A stretch of 64,000 nucleotides of DNA, taken from contig VRVR01000027.1 of assembly GCA_009859145.1 (NCBI GenBank), positions 248,001 through 312,000 of the forward strand, read 5' to 3'. How positions within the stretch are numbered: the first letter of the stretch is position 1; the number at the start of each line of letters is the position of its first letter. This stretch comes from Andalucia godoyi. Lineage: Eukaryota > Discoba > Jakobea > Jakobida > Andaluciidae. The position numbers were made by a program, and so were the translations under genes. This document shows positions 41,758-51,364 of this stretch, in pieces. A model generated the notes under the pieces. It had not been told where the DNA came from, searched no databases, and saw only the letters and a program-made list of their open reading frames with translations.

Positions 41758-41919
41758 CAATTTATTCAGCATATCAAAACAGAAGAAGCAAGCATTTTCT
41801 TCAGCAGTGGAACGTTGGCGGCATTTCCAGCGCCTTAATCGATACTTGTCCGTTTGTGTGCCACAAGAATTGCAGCTGCAGCTTAGAAAGACACATTCCC
41901 CGAAAGACTTCTCGAAATC

Positions 41920-42996
41920 TCATCCATCTGCGATCGCGTTCCTATCATGATATGCATTCGAATTCGAAGCTTCGTTGTTTCGAGACAGTCGACTCGCATT
42001 TTGCACATATGTGCGGTGTTTCTCTGCGAGCATACGGCGTTTCTGGATCTTCTTCTTCTTCAAGCCGTGGTGGCGGCCCAGCGTCAGTTTCGGGCGACTG
42101 CGGTTCGATGATTCAGCGTTGAGCTGTTCGTCAGAATCGTTCGGCATTTCTTCAGAAGCTTCGTCTTCTGTTTCAGTTTCCGGAACGGACTGGTCGGGGT
42201 CGGGTGCGGGGGCAGAAGTGACATCCGCATCGTCTGGAGGCGCCTCGGTATACAGCCACTGATGAATCTCCGAAAGCACTTCGACTGCCATGTAGTCGAC
42301 CATGCGCCCAGCAGGGAACTGGGTCAGGCGTCGAAACAATTCATACTCCGCGTACAGCTTTCCCAGCCAGAGATACTGGTTCATTCGGTGGCAGCTCGGA
42401 ATCGCGTTCATGAACTCGACTTTTGCAGGACCCGCAAAATCTTGAATCTCTTTGATCATGCGGTCCCTGAGTGCCTTCATGCTTCCTCTGTCCGCTTTTT
42501 TGCCAACCGGTACTTCGGAAAGTGCGGAGAGGGTTTGACGATCCCCTGACTCTTCGTCGTCCTTACTCCTCTTCACGGCCAGAGCGAACAGGGCGATTGG
42601 CAGGATCCGGATGTACTGCCCATGCTCGAAGAAACGCACACATCGATCCAACAGATTTGACAAGGTTGTATCAGGCCCGAGTATATCTTCCAGCTCCTGG
42701 GTCGCCGTGAAGTTGTTGAAACGGGACGCAAGGATAGCGTTTTTCAACGCTCGTATGCGTTGTTCCACGGTCTGTGTTGCAGGGAATTTTATCACCGAAT
42801 CGGGCTCGGAACGAGGTTCATCGAATTCTCCCGCACTCTCTGTTGCCACCTTTGCTTTCTCTTCCATGGTTTTCTGAACCCACTGCATGATTTCCGGGGA
42901 TGTAATGACGGTTCGTCCTACGCTGACGACGTGCGCTTCCTGGATCGTGATCAATGCTCCGTTGTGGCTGCCCACAATTTCAAATCCCTGAGACAT
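41920..42996 (-). CDS. 358-residue protein of unknown function
   Basis: Not recognised. Residues 1-250 look folded and helical, with a start of MSQGFEIVGSHNGALITIQE and a middle containing RIRALKNAILASRF and LWLGKLYAEYELFRRL. Residues 250-290 are acidic and Pro-rich. The last 60 are strongly basic (GLKKKKIQKRRMLAEK), suggesting nucleic-acid binding or nuclear import. The ATG at 42996 lies 71 bp downstream of a TATATAAA box. No membrane spans. Confidence 0.7.
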   Translation of the reverse strand: MSQGFEIVGSHNGALITIQEAHVVSVGRTVITSPEIMQWVQKTMEEKAKVATESAGEFDEPRSEPDSVIKFPATQTVEQRIRALKNAILASRFNNFTATQELEDILGPDTTLSNLLDRCVRFFEHGQYIRILPIALFALAVKRSKDDEESGDRQTLSALSEVPVGKKADRGSMKALRDRMIKEIQDFAGPAKVEFMNAIPSCHRMNQYLWLGKLYAEYELFRRLTQFPAGRMVDYMAVEVLSEIHQWLYTEAPPDDADVTSAPAPDPDQSVPETETEDEASEEMPNDSDEQLNAESSNRSRPKLTLGRHHGLKKKKIQKRRMLAEKHRTYVQNASRLSRNNEASNSNAYHDRNAIADG

Positions 42997-43066
42997 ATTC
43001 GATGCGAATGTTCACAAACTGAAGAAAACAAGAAAATCATCTCCATGATAAGTTGTCCTGCGTATG

Positions 43067-43074
43067 TTTATATA
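43067..43074 (-). promoter_or_regulatory. TATA box of the 358-residue protein gene
   Basis: TATATAAA on the minus strand, 71 bp upstream of the ATG at 42996. Sequence and spacing fit a eukaryotic or NCLDV-type core promoter. Confidence 0.5.
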
Positions 43075-44047
43075 TGCTGTGAGTTACGCGGGTTGTATTT
43101 CCGAGACGGACTGGAATGCGCTTGCTCATCGTTCCAGACTTCGGGAAACGAAAGCTGAAGTCATTCTGCTTGTAACCTCGGACTGGATCTGCTCCGCTGA
43201 AATGACCCGGATTTCCACGATCTACCGTAAACTGTGCTTTCCTATTTCAAAAGCTGAGCCCGTCGAAACAAATTGTAAATGTGTTTTCTTCTCGAAAGGC
43301 GTGCCTTTCTTGTTAATGGATTGAATCGAACCTTTTTCGTCTTTTGGTCTCTTTATGTGATTCACAAGCGTCGCATCCCGTCGAGGTCAGCGCTCACTAG
43401 CATTTAACGGAAAATGAGAAGCGGTGGACCCGTCATGGCAAGGCATTTCTTTTCTCAATTAGAAAAGAGTTGTTACATAAACCATGAAGGTCCGAACGGA
43501 CCAGCACCATTCTTACATTGCTCAGAGGTCAACCGTAAACCAGAAGCGTCTCCACCTTGTTCAATTAGTAAACCGAGATGCCTCGTGCCTCATCAGATCG
43601 GGATGGACCAGCACACTGCAATCACTGCTGATCATGCACACAGAAATCGAAACTGTCTCCTTCGAGCTCAATGAGAAAAACAGATGCTTCGTATCTCATG
43701 AGATAGCATAAGCCTGATGCTCCAAGGTTGAGTATGTACTTTCACCACTGCATCGAGGATCAAGCAGATGATTGACGTGTTCGTCCGCTAACGCTTTCTA
43801 TTTTACCAGAGGAATGTTTTGCGTGTTGCATGAACGAAAAAGAAAAGGCGGTTCTACAACAGATTCTCATCCGCTTTGATTAGCAGGCCAAACGATTCTC
43901 CCGGGCAACCGAGATTATCTGTACACGGCGTGTACCGATCTTCACTGAATTGAACGGAACTAGACAGATCGATGCACAGGATGCGTTTATTAGTAACGAA
44001 CAGGGAAAGTAACGCACCGTGTTCTGTCAAGCAGAACCAAGACGGGA
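43075..44047. other. Gene-poor spacer
   Basis: Short plus-strand frames at 43064-43324 and 43484-43711 have some protein-like character but match nothing I recognise and show no good leader. I would not call a gene here. Confidence 0.4.
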
Positions 44048-45058
44048 CTATGCCTTGGGTCGAGGACTGCGCTCGACCTTGTGAGTTTTCAGCGTCGTGA
44101 GAAAAGACGCTACAAGACGGTAAATGCCGTTCAGCTCGTCATCATTTGACACAGTAAACTTGATCCAGAAGGGCTTCTTGCGTTGGACGGGAGTCTTCCG
44201 CTTCTTGGAGGACTGCGCGGCCTTCTTTGCTTCCTGATGCTTCGAGGCGGCATGTTCGTCAGCGGCACCAGTCGTTCCCTGAAGAGATCCTGCGCCACGG
44301 TTGTCATCCACGTCTTCATCGTGCGCATCTGATTCAGAGCCTTCGCCTCCGTCTTCGTCAGAAGACGCGTTCTCGCTTACTTTGCGACGCAGGACCGCTG
44401 ATGACGCCTTGAGCTGAGACAATTTTTCCGCTACCTTGGCATCTGACATCCGTTCGCAAGCCTGCTTCACAGAAGCCTTGGACAATGACGAAGAGGCCAC
44501 ATGGTCGGAGGTGGTGGCAAAGCGATTGCCATCCTTCAAGCGCTTCTGCGGAAGAGGCTCCGGGTCCTCCTGATCGTCGTCCGTTCCGGAGGCTAAGGCA
44601 TCATCATCGTCAGCGCGGCGCTTCGCTTTCATCGGCGCTTTGCCACGCATTCCAGACGAAGGCTTGTTCTCGGCATCTTCGTCCGATGTCACGTCGCGAG
44701 GGCGCTTGACAGGAGTCTTGGGCAAGGACGTCTGCGGACGAGGCTTCGGGATTTCCTGCGCGTCATCGAGCTCCAAGGTTGGCATATCATCGTCGTCAAC
44801 GCGGCGCTTCGCGTTCATGGGCGCCTTGTCACGCACGCCAGCTGAAAGCTCGCCCTCGATCTCTTCATCAGAGATTGTTTTGCGAGGACGATTGACAGGA
44901 GCCGTCGGTGACTTCGGAGACATCTTGGAAACCGACTGCAGGGGAGAACGCTTGGAATCGTGCGCCGCCGGCTTGGAATGAGGGAGAATCGTCTCATCAC
45001 GAACGGTGGACTGATCACGAGGCTTGTTGCTGGACACAGGTGAATTGTTGGAGCTCAT
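44048..45058 (-). CDS. Disordered nuclear-type protein with internal duplication
   Basis: 336 residues from the ATG at 45058, chosen because the upstream frame is only the C/T-rich leader. The protein is highly charged. Two tandem copies of a 55-60 residue block, about residues 60-175, share PRKTISDEE/PRDVTSDED, RDKAPMNAKRR/RGKAPMKAKRR, DDDD and PKPRPQ/PEPLPQ. A third of the residues are Asp, Glu, Lys or Arg. The last 40 (FWIKFTVSNDDELNGIYRLV) look folded. Chromatin or nuclear association is a guess from composition. A TATA-like box lies at 45171-45178. Confidence 0.65.
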   Translation of the reverse strand: MSSNNSPVSSNKPRDQSTVRDETILPHSKPAAHDSKRSPLQSVSKMSPKSPTAPVNRPRKTISDEEIEGELSAGVRDKAPMNAKRRVDDDDMPTLELDDAQEIPKPRPQTSLPKTPVKRPRDVTSDEDAENKPSSGMRGKAPMKAKRRADDDDALASGTDDDQEDPEPLPQKRLKDGNRFATTSDHVASSSLSKASVKQACERMSDAKVAEKLSQLKASSAVLRRKVSENASSDEDGGEGSESDAHDEDVDDNRGAGSLQGTTGAADEHAASKHQEAKKAAQSSKKRKTPVQRKKPFWIKFTVSNDDELNGIYRLVASFLTTLKTHKVERSPRPKA

Positions 45059-45170
45059 GGCTTCTGTTGTTTTCGTTGGGTTGGGATGGAAGAAGGAAGG
45101 AAGAGGGGTTTTGAGTAAACGAAAAGAAAAAAGAGAAAGAAGGGATTGCGAAAACATGCTGCACATCTGA

Positions 45171-45178
45171 TTTATAAA
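45171..45178 (-). promoter_or_regulatory. TATA-like box
   Basis: ATTTATAAA on the minus strand, about 113 bp before the ATG at 45058 and followed by the long C/T-rich leader. Confidence 0.35.
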
Positions 45179-45600
45179 TGTTACGCAAGACCGCGGCAAG
45201 CGCCACCACATTCGGACTTCTTTTGAAAGAAAGTGAAGTCGTGCAGATGCGTGCAGAAGTAGACTGCAGAGTCAAGGAGATGCGAGCAGTCTTTCCACAA
45301 GCGTTTGCCCATTTTGTCAGTCATTTGAAAGTCGTGCAGGTACGAGCAGATGAAGGAAAGCTGTCTGAGCAGATCTTCCCAAGAAAAAACACGATTCTCT
45401 GCCCAAAGGAAACTCGAAAGAAATGTTGTCTCTCTCGTCATGGAAACGTATCACGTGGAGCATATCTTCGATTTGTAGTTCTTTCAGATTTATTTCCTAT
45501 TTATCGCTTGTGAATATCCTCGAGCATATCAATCATCTGCGTTGCTCCAAACCCAATTCTACGTGTAAATGATTCTCATTTGTGAATTTGAGTCCTCTAT
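45179..45600. other. Spacer, no gene seen
   Basis: No convincing frame. A loosely repeated motif GTCGTGCAGATGCGTGCAGA / GTCGTGCAGGTACGAGCAGA occurs near 45237 and 45330. Confidence 0.35.
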
Positions 45601-46623
45601 TTACATATTAAATTCAAGATGAGAAGCTGTCCATAATAAATTCGACAGTTGGGCGTACCCGGCTTCCACAATCCTCCACGCGAATATTACGTGAAGAATG
45701 AGGATTATGAAAAGAAGCGAGCACAGAGCATCGATGATGCAAAAGAAAACCTTGTGGCAGATCAAGTCTGCCTGTTCTGATTCCACGCATCGGTGTTTGC
45801 GGGACAGAACGCGGAAGGGTTGGCTCTTCACTGAAAAGAATGTCCCTTCCGCAAAGATGGAGACCACGAGTCGAAGATCCCGTTTCTCTCGAACAGTGGC
45901 GTGTTTGAAGCAGAAGTGATGAGAGCCATACAGCTCAATCAATCTGGTCCATGGATTGTAGCCAGTAGATAAAGGCATCGCGGAGAGGTTGCTACAAAAC
46001 TCGCCAGTCTCAAAATCAACCAGTGATCCTGATTTAACATCCTCGAGAGTCAAGAAAGCGGTGACCGGGGAGGAGAACCACGGTGAGGCAATGAATACAG
46101 ACACACGACCGTCCCTTCCTTCAAGCACTTCTCGCTTACTTCCCAGGACTGGAAGATATCCAGCGCTGAGGTCAAAAGCAGATTCATGTTGCCATGAGAC
46201 GCACACTGTCAATGGAACACCATTCACAGTATGTCCGAGCGTCTCACCCATCGCACCGCATACAGACTGTGGCCAAGATGCAGCTGGGATACTTGACGTC
46301 GAGACGAGACGAGCAACATCATGCTCAGAAATCTGATCCGGTGTCCCGACAGATTCACAGTTTGTCGAAACTGCATCCACGGACAGGTCGCTCGTGACAT
46401 CAGAATCACTGACGTCGTATCCAGTATCCACAGGCTCTGTCATCGAATGTGGTACCGTTGGATCAACATTGTCCAACCCCTGATTGGGGGTCTGCGTAAC
46501 AGGAGCGTCTGCGGATACCTCCTTTTCTGCGAAAAGACTGCCAAAGCTGTCAAACAGACCGGGGCTATCTATCGCATCATTCTCAAGGTTCCACAGCGGA
46601 AGTGAATAATCGTCGATCGTCAT
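45601..46623 (-). CDS. 340-residue tail-anchored-like protein
   Basis: I chose the ATG at 46623 (MTIDDYSLPLWNLEND). The open frame further upstream encodes only Phe/Leu/Ser from the pyrimidine leader. The N-terminal 110 residues are acidic and disordered. The middle looks like a beta-rich folded domain (VNGVPLTVCVSWQHESAF, VSVFIASPWFSSPVTAF). Near the C-terminus one strong hydrophobic span (FCIIDALCSLLFIILILHVI) is followed by about 30 residues. With no signal peptide, a membrane protein with a C-terminal anchor is likely. Family unknown. Confidence 0.6.
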   Translation of the reverse strand: MTIDDYSLPLWNLENDAIDSPGLFDSFGSLFAEKEVSADAPVTQTPNQGLDNVDPTVPHSMTEPVDTGYDVSDSDVTSDLSVDAVSTNCESVGTPDQISEHDVARLVSTSSIPAASWPQSVCGAMGETLGHTVNGVPLTVCVSWQHESAFDLSAGYLPVLGSKREVLEGRDGRVSVFIASPWFSSPVTAFLTLEDVKSGSLVDFETGEFCSNLSAMPLSTGYNPWTRLIELYGSHHFCFKHATVREKRDLRLVVSIFAEGTFFSVKSQPFRVLSRKHRCVESEQADLICHKVFFCIIDALCSLLFIILILHVIFAWRIVEAGYAQLSNLLWTASHLEFNM

Positions 46624-46632
46624 TGTTCGCGG

Positions 46633-46710
46633 GTTTAAATAGTAAAAACAGGAGAAAGGAGAAAATAAGAAGGGGGGAAAAAAAGAGAAGAAAAGAAAAA
46701 GGAAAGAATT
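46633..46710 (-). promoter_or_regulatory. TATTTAAA and pyrimidine leader
   Basis: On the minus strand about 60 bases of almost pure C/T end at TTTTTACTATTTAAACCCGCG, ten bases before the ATG at 46623. The arrangement matches the other pyrimidine leaders of the window. Confidence 0.4.
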
Positions 46711-46820
46711 TTTTTTTGGTTCTGGTTTTGTTTCTGCAGAACAAAAGAATGACACCAATCCGTACCGGCCTACCAGGCGCATACCCCCCTGTTTTGACGG
46801 ACAACAGGGTTTTCGCAGAG

Positions 46821-48572
46821 TCACAAACGGTGCGTCCGCACGTGCCTGTTCGAAATCGACTGACTCACTTGAGGCGTTCCTCTCGCAAGACCTCGTTTTC
46901 CTCGAAATCTCAGTTGCAAGCGGTCCTCTGTAACGAAAGCGCGTATCATGGCCCCCAGTCCAAGAGCATCGTGGACAACAATATGAGCCACATTGTCTAT
47001 GCTAGGATCGAGTCCTTGGGTATCTGGAGAAAATGCTCGGATCACTCTGCCAATAAGCTGGTCCAAAGGTGCTTGTGATGCGAACGGCCGACAGATGCCA
47101 CAGATGGAGAGACTTTTCAAATCAAAGCCTTCTCCTAGGGTTCCCACGTGCACAACAGCGTCATATCCCCCTTCTCGGAAGTTTCGCAAGTCATTGGAAG
47201 ATCTTAGTTGCATCGGGTAGCATGGAATATTTCTAGATCCGATTGCAATTGCTTTGAATCGCTCATCGCCGTTCTCTGCATGAGAATTAAAGATTTCTTG
47301 AAGCTGGATTGCGTGTTGCAAATCCATGGCTTGCAGAATCGCCTGGTGGTGAATCGACGTCCCCGGTCTGTTCTTCTCTCTCAATAACTGCAGTACACGT
47401 TCCACGGTCCATTCCATGGTTGCTCGCGATCGTGCTACACTGTTTCGAACCCATTTCAAGTATCCTGCTCGTCGGACTTTTTCACAAGAGTTGAACACAA
47501 TAGGTTTTTCACATGGCTTTGATGCAAGAAATATCAGCTCGGATACTTCGATGGTTTCCACGACGAGTTGTTTCCAGGCCCTTTCTTCAAATGCTTGCTT
47601 TCGTGGACAGCGGTAAATGAGTGTCGCGTCCAACTGCGTTCCGTCTGCGCGATGCGGTGTTCCGGTCATGTACACGAGCCTTGCAGTGACGAAGTGCTTG
47701 CGGATCTGGCGATAAGTGCAAGAGGTGGCGTGGTGCGCTTCATCCACGATGATGAGATCGAAGTAGTCTCGCGGAAGCTGTTGAAGTGATCCTCTCGTAT
47801 TCTGCAAGCGATGTCGTGTTGTAATTATGAAATCACAATCACGAAGTTGATTTAAACAACTCGGGTCTGCAGCAACGACCTCCAGGCTTGCCAATTCACG
47901 CATGGTCTCTGGATTCCCGTTCGCGCTCACAATCACTCCAATCGAGGGATGTCGACTATCCGTGGAAAGGACTCTAATGTTTCGGATGAAGCACTTCGCT
48001 GACTTCCATGCGGCATTCCTCACAGCTTCGCGAGCAATTTCTCGGTTTGGAGCGACGAAGAGCACTCGTCCATTCACCATACCGAACGGAAGAGTCATTG
48101 CGATCCCTGTTTTACCCATCCCCATTGGAAGGTGAATCAATGCTGGTTTGTTGCGCTCTGCGCGAATTCTTGTCTGCCTCTGCACTCCTCTCAGTTCCGT
48201 TTCGAGGCGATCATCTCTCTCCCTGTCGTTTTCCGCAAGCTTGTTTTTCAGAAGATGTTCCTTTTCCACGAAAGTTCGAATGACGTTCAGATCATCCTCG
48301 ATCTTCAGCTGGTGAAAATGCAAATGAACTGCTGCAATTGCTTCTCGCTGTGCTCCTCGCAATTGCGTCTTGTCTATGCGCTGACTCCATACATCTGGGT
48401 ATGGGGCGCGAATGCAAGACTGCGCATCTGGATCGGGAGTATGTCTGCGTTCTGATGCTTCCGGGTTTACGCTTCTTCCTATGCCTCCTGTCGTACGGAA
48501 GACTGGTGACTTCGGGCCGATCGCTGCAGGTTGGAGTTGACCACTGTTCTGTTGCGCACCTATACCGTTCAT
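46821..48572 (-). CDS. SF2 DEAH-type helicase/ATPase
   Basis: 583 residues. The first 130 are disordered or helical. Walker A is PMGMGKT (about 149-155), motif II is DEAH (about 275-278), followed by TGTPHRADG in the motif III region. A second RecA-like domain carries VHVGTLGEGFDLKSL and motif VI-like QLIGRVIRA (about 505). These are the hallmarks of superfamily 2 helicases of the Res/RecG-like group (type III restriction, UvrB-like). Such proteins unwind or translocate on nucleic acid. No nuclease or methylase partner is adjacent, so restriction activity is not implied. The ATG at 48572 is clear. Similar stand-alone helicases are common in protists and giant viruses. Confidence 0.85.
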   Translation of the reverse strand: MNGIGAQQNSGQLQPAAIGPKSPVFRTTGGIGRSVNPEASERRHTPDPDAQSCIRAPYPDVWSQRIDKTQLRGAQREAIAAVHLHFHQLKIEDDLNVIRTFVEKEHLLKNKLAENDRERDDRLETELRGVQRQTRIRAERNKPALIHLPMGMGKTGIAMTLPFGMVNGRVLFVAPNREIAREAVRNAAWKSAKCFIRNIRVLSTDSRHPSIGVIVSANGNPETMRELASLEVVAADPSCLNQLRDCDFIITTRHRLQNTRGSLQQLPRDYFDLIIVDEAHHATSCTYRQIRKHFVTARLVYMTGTPHRADGTQLDATLIYRCPRKQAFEERAWKQLVVETIEVSELIFLASKPCEKPIVFNSCEKVRRAGYLKWVRNSVARSRATMEWTVERVLQLLREKNRPGTSIHHQAILQAMDLQHAIQLQEIFNSHAENGDERFKAIAIGSRNIPCYPMQLRSSNDLRNFREGGYDAVVHVGTLGEGFDLKSLSICGICRPFASQAPLDQLIGRVIRAFSPDTQGLDPSIDNVAHIVVHDALGLGAMIRAFVTEDRLQLRFRGKRGLARGTPQVSQSISNRHVRTHRL

Positions 48573-48897
48573 TTTCTTAAGAAGTGGATCACTCGAATCG
48601 AGTAAAACCTTACAACTGAACCGTTTGCTTTTGCTTGACCGTCTTTAAAAATGCTCTCTGGGAACGAATTCGATTCTCCAGGAAATCTCAGTCCGCGTCT
48701 GATCATACCTGCACGACTGTCGTTCACATCTGCTTGTACGTCGACGACAGAGCGAATTTCTTTTCGAAGCTTCGATCGGTCCGTTTAAAAGTTTGAAGTG
48801 ACAAGACGTACATTATAGCACAATTCTTTTTGGCTTTTTATCGTTGTTGCATCGTTCTTCTTTCTCCGAAACAAGAACAGAAGATAACAGGAAACGA
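48573..48897. other. Upstream region of the helicase, no gene seen
   Basis: AT-rich with no sustained frame. It presumably holds the helicase promoter on the minus strand and the relic leader of the dead GIY-YIG gene on the plus strand. Confidence 0.35.
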
Positions 48898-49180
48898 ATG
48901 GTGAATTGAAAAAAAGGCAAGATACACAAAATTGGAGGCCAACCAGCCCGATCAAATCTTCATTGGATCAATAACACGTTGGACACCAGCCGAAACGCAA
49001 GCACAGCACAAACTTGCGTATAAAGCATGGAAACAAGAGAAGAAGCTAAAATACAAATAAATCGAATTCATTGACCAGTACGAACCCGATAATTGCCGTA
49101 TCATTCTCCTTGAAGAACACCTGGAGAAACCAGGGTCCAGCTGAATGCAAGAAAACAGGCATCGATCGATAATCCAAAAA
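48898..49180 (+). pseudogene. Dead GIY-YIG nuclease-like gene
   Basis: Nucleotide alignment with the intact gene at 50201-50521 is continuous. ATGGTGAATTGA corresponds to ATGGTGAACTAT, and GATCAAATCTTCATTGGATC to GACCAATTCTTCATTGGATC. CGAATTCATTGACCAGTACG and CTGAATGCAAGAAAACAG also match their counterparts. A stop is present at codon 4, and a one-base insertion occurs near codon 13. It is a decayed duplicate lying 1.3 kb before its intact relative. Confidence 0.8.
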
Positions 49181-49329
49181 AAATTGCAGAAACGTAACCA
49201 AGATCTTGCACAATAAACCCTGCATTCAAAACGTAAACAATTCAAAGATCCCAAGTCTTGTCAGCTCAACGATCGCTGCTTTCCTGAAAGACCTCAGCGA
49301 GGCAGCAGAGCACAAACACCAGTCTTACG

Positions 49330-49815
49330 TAAAATCGAGATCATCTCCGTCCGACCTTCCGGTCCTGCTGAATTACCGGAGCGACTGAAGGTCATGGAGA
49401 CCACGACGACCATGCTTATGTAAAGCTTATGTAAAATCGAGATCACACCCGTCCGACCTGCCGGTCCTCCTGACCGACCGGAGCAGCTGAAGGTCATGCA
49501 GACCCAGACGACCATGCTTATGTAAAGCTTATGTAAAATCGAGATGCACTCCGTCGCCGACGTCCCGTCCTCCTGAACAGCCTGAGTGACTGAAGGTCAT
49601 GCAGACCCAGACGACCGTGCTTATGTAAAATCGAGATGCGCTTCGTCGCCGACGTCCGGTCCTGCTGAACAGCCTGAGTGACTGAAGGTCATGCAGACCC
49701 AGACGACCGTGCTTATGTAAAATCGAGATGCGCTTCGTCGCCGACCTGCCGGTCCTCCTGACCGACCGGAGCAGCTGAAGGTCATGCAGACCCAGACGAC
49801 CATGCTTATGTAAAT
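49330..49815. repeat. 91-bp tandem repeat array A (about 5 units)
   Basis: Units share CTTATGTAAAATCGAGAT, then CCGTC, CCGGTCCTCCTGA, GACTGAAGGTCATG and CAGACCCAGACGACC. Unit length is about 91 bp, with one longer variant that repeats CTTATGTAAAG. Some units contain CCGGTC...GACCGG, a short hairpin. The same unit forms array B at 56205-57345. Confidence 0.9.
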
Positions 49816-50200
49816 TCGAAAGCACGTTCTCTTTGACAAGGGGTGTGTGTGCTTGAGTCACTATTGATACGGATCATGACATCTGTTCCTCCAAACAGGT
49901 CGCCTTTCGGGACCCCAACTGTCCTGTTTCTCTAAATTTGGATCGCTACAAACGAGAGGCTTCTTTCCCCGACATGACTCGCGTTCTACGTGCTGAGCAT
50001 TTCGATCTTAATTGTTGCACAAGTTTTCAACTTTCCATACTCTCCGGGAATCGTCGAGCATTAAGGGATTGAGGTTTGAAGTGACTAAACCTTACGAATG
50101 GTGCAACTGCTGAGTTGTTTCAGAACGGGTGTGGTTCCTGCTCTATTCTACAAAACCAAAAACAATACAAAAAGGTATCTTATTTCTGAGACGAAACGAG
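49816..50200. other. Spacer upstream of GIY-YIG gene
   Basis: No convincing gene. The last 50 bases (AAACCAAAAACAATACAAAAAGG) are A-rich and form the leader of the gene at 50201. Confidence 0.35.
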
Positions 50201-50521
50201 ATGGTGAACTATCAACAAAGCAAGATATACAAACTGGTGGCAAACAAGCCCGACCAATTCTTCATTGGATCAACAACTTGTCGGACATTGGCTGAAAGAC
50301 TGTCACATCACAAATTTATGTACAAAATGTGGAAGGAAGGAAAGGGGTCAACATGCAAATCGACCGAATTCATTGACCAGCACGGACCAGATAACTGCCA
50401 TATCTTTCTTCTCGAAGATTACCCTTGTGAAACCAAAGACCAACTCAATGCAAGAAAACAATTGTGGATCGAAAATCCAGTGTCTTTCCAGATCAAAGAG
50501 CTCGGTAATCCCAGTATTTAA
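50201..50521 (+). CDS. GIY-YIG-like protein with altered catalytic Glu
   Basis: 106 residues from the ATG at 50201, the start shared with the dead copy. The N-terminus KIYKLVANKPDQFFIGST fits the GIY-YIG fold as found in giant-virus and protist proteins (KIYKI...YIGST), with FFIG in place of YYIG at 20-23. Arg33 in AERLSHH fits the catalytic Arg. The helix expected to read REQ.WI reads RKQLWI, so the usual catalytic Glu position (86) is Lys. That suggests loss of cleavage and perhaps retention of DNA binding. The pseudogene also has RKQ, so the change is older than the duplication. Homing-type nucleases of this family are mobile, which fits this region. Confidence 0.75.
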   Translation: MVNYQQSKIYKLVANKPDQFFIGSTTCRTLAERLSHHKFMYKMWKEGKGSTCKSTEFIDQHGPDNCHIFLLEDYPCETKDQLNARKQLWIENPVSFQIKELGNPSI

Positions 50522-51364
50522 ATGTTAACCCGCGTTTAACCGTGAAATCCCCTTTTTTTTGTTTTGTGAATCCGGTGCGGCGTGGTCAGTCCTGCAGGCG
50601 TGTTGCTCAGTGATGTTGAGATGCAAGAACCGGGGCATTCTCGGTGTCGATGGACATACGCGGAGGGCGTGCTCTGAGCTTTTTTATGCGTGTGTGTTTC
50701 AGATTAAAAAGTGCTGGTCTCAAGTCTAGTCTCATTCGAAGTTCTGGGGGCGTTTCATGACAGGCGGAAGAACAAAAGGGTGCAATCAACACGCGGTCGG
50801 CATGCGTACGATCAGAATCCGTGTCAAAGCAAAACAAGGCCATGTTTTCTGGGACGATCGTTGATTTCACCGGACTTTTGGCAAATTTGGGTTTTAACAA
50901 GAGGATTAAAGGAAGGGCAAACCAAAAAAAGAGAATATGCAAGCAGAATTTTTTCCATTGGTGACCGGGGTCCGAGGCGATCACCACGGTCACCAGTCCC
51001 ACGCGAGCACAAGAAAGCATGTTTGTTTGCATGGCGTCCTAATTTGGGACTGCTGAGTGCTGACGACTCTCTTGATTGCGCTCAAACGAAAGAATGGGGC
51101 GATCTTGACTGTGTTCCGTATGGTTCATTGGAGCACAGAAACGATTTGCGCACGCTGAGGAGAAGCATGATCACATCTTGCAGAACACAACGACGGCTAT
51201 CCGACTATCTGATCTTTTGGCACTGTGGATTACAGAACACACTCTTTGATTCACGAATCTCCAAGCGCTCAAAATGACGGAGGGGTCTAGAGGAAATGGA
51301 TGAGCCTACAAGAATTCAAATTGACGGACCGGAAAAATGAGAGTAAACAACATAAAAGAAGACC
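50522..51364. other. Spacer, overlapping open frames but no supported gene
   Basis: A plus-strand frame (50711-51277, GTG start) and a minus-strand frame (50607-51032) overlap. Neither has an ATG-plus-leader or recognisable motifs. The composition is mixed and I would not annotate a gene. Confidence 0.35.

Noticed and set aside
41603-41950. 115-codon plus-strand gene
   Set aside because: Only its first half matches the kinase C-terminus; the rest is out of any conserved context, so it is called a pseudogene fragment.
43484-43711. WGR-like domain remnant (KRLHLVQLVN...)
   Set aside because: Too short and too weak; the key Trp-Gly-Arg block is not present.
45001-46824. Extended N-termini of the minus-strand proteins at 45211 and 46824
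   Set aside because: The extra residues are Phe/Leu/Ser strings encoded by the pyrimidine leaders; internal ATGs at 45058 and 46623 are better starts.
50607-51277. Overlapping frames of 188 and 141 codons
   Set aside because: Opposite strands, non-ATG start on one, composition like random sequence.
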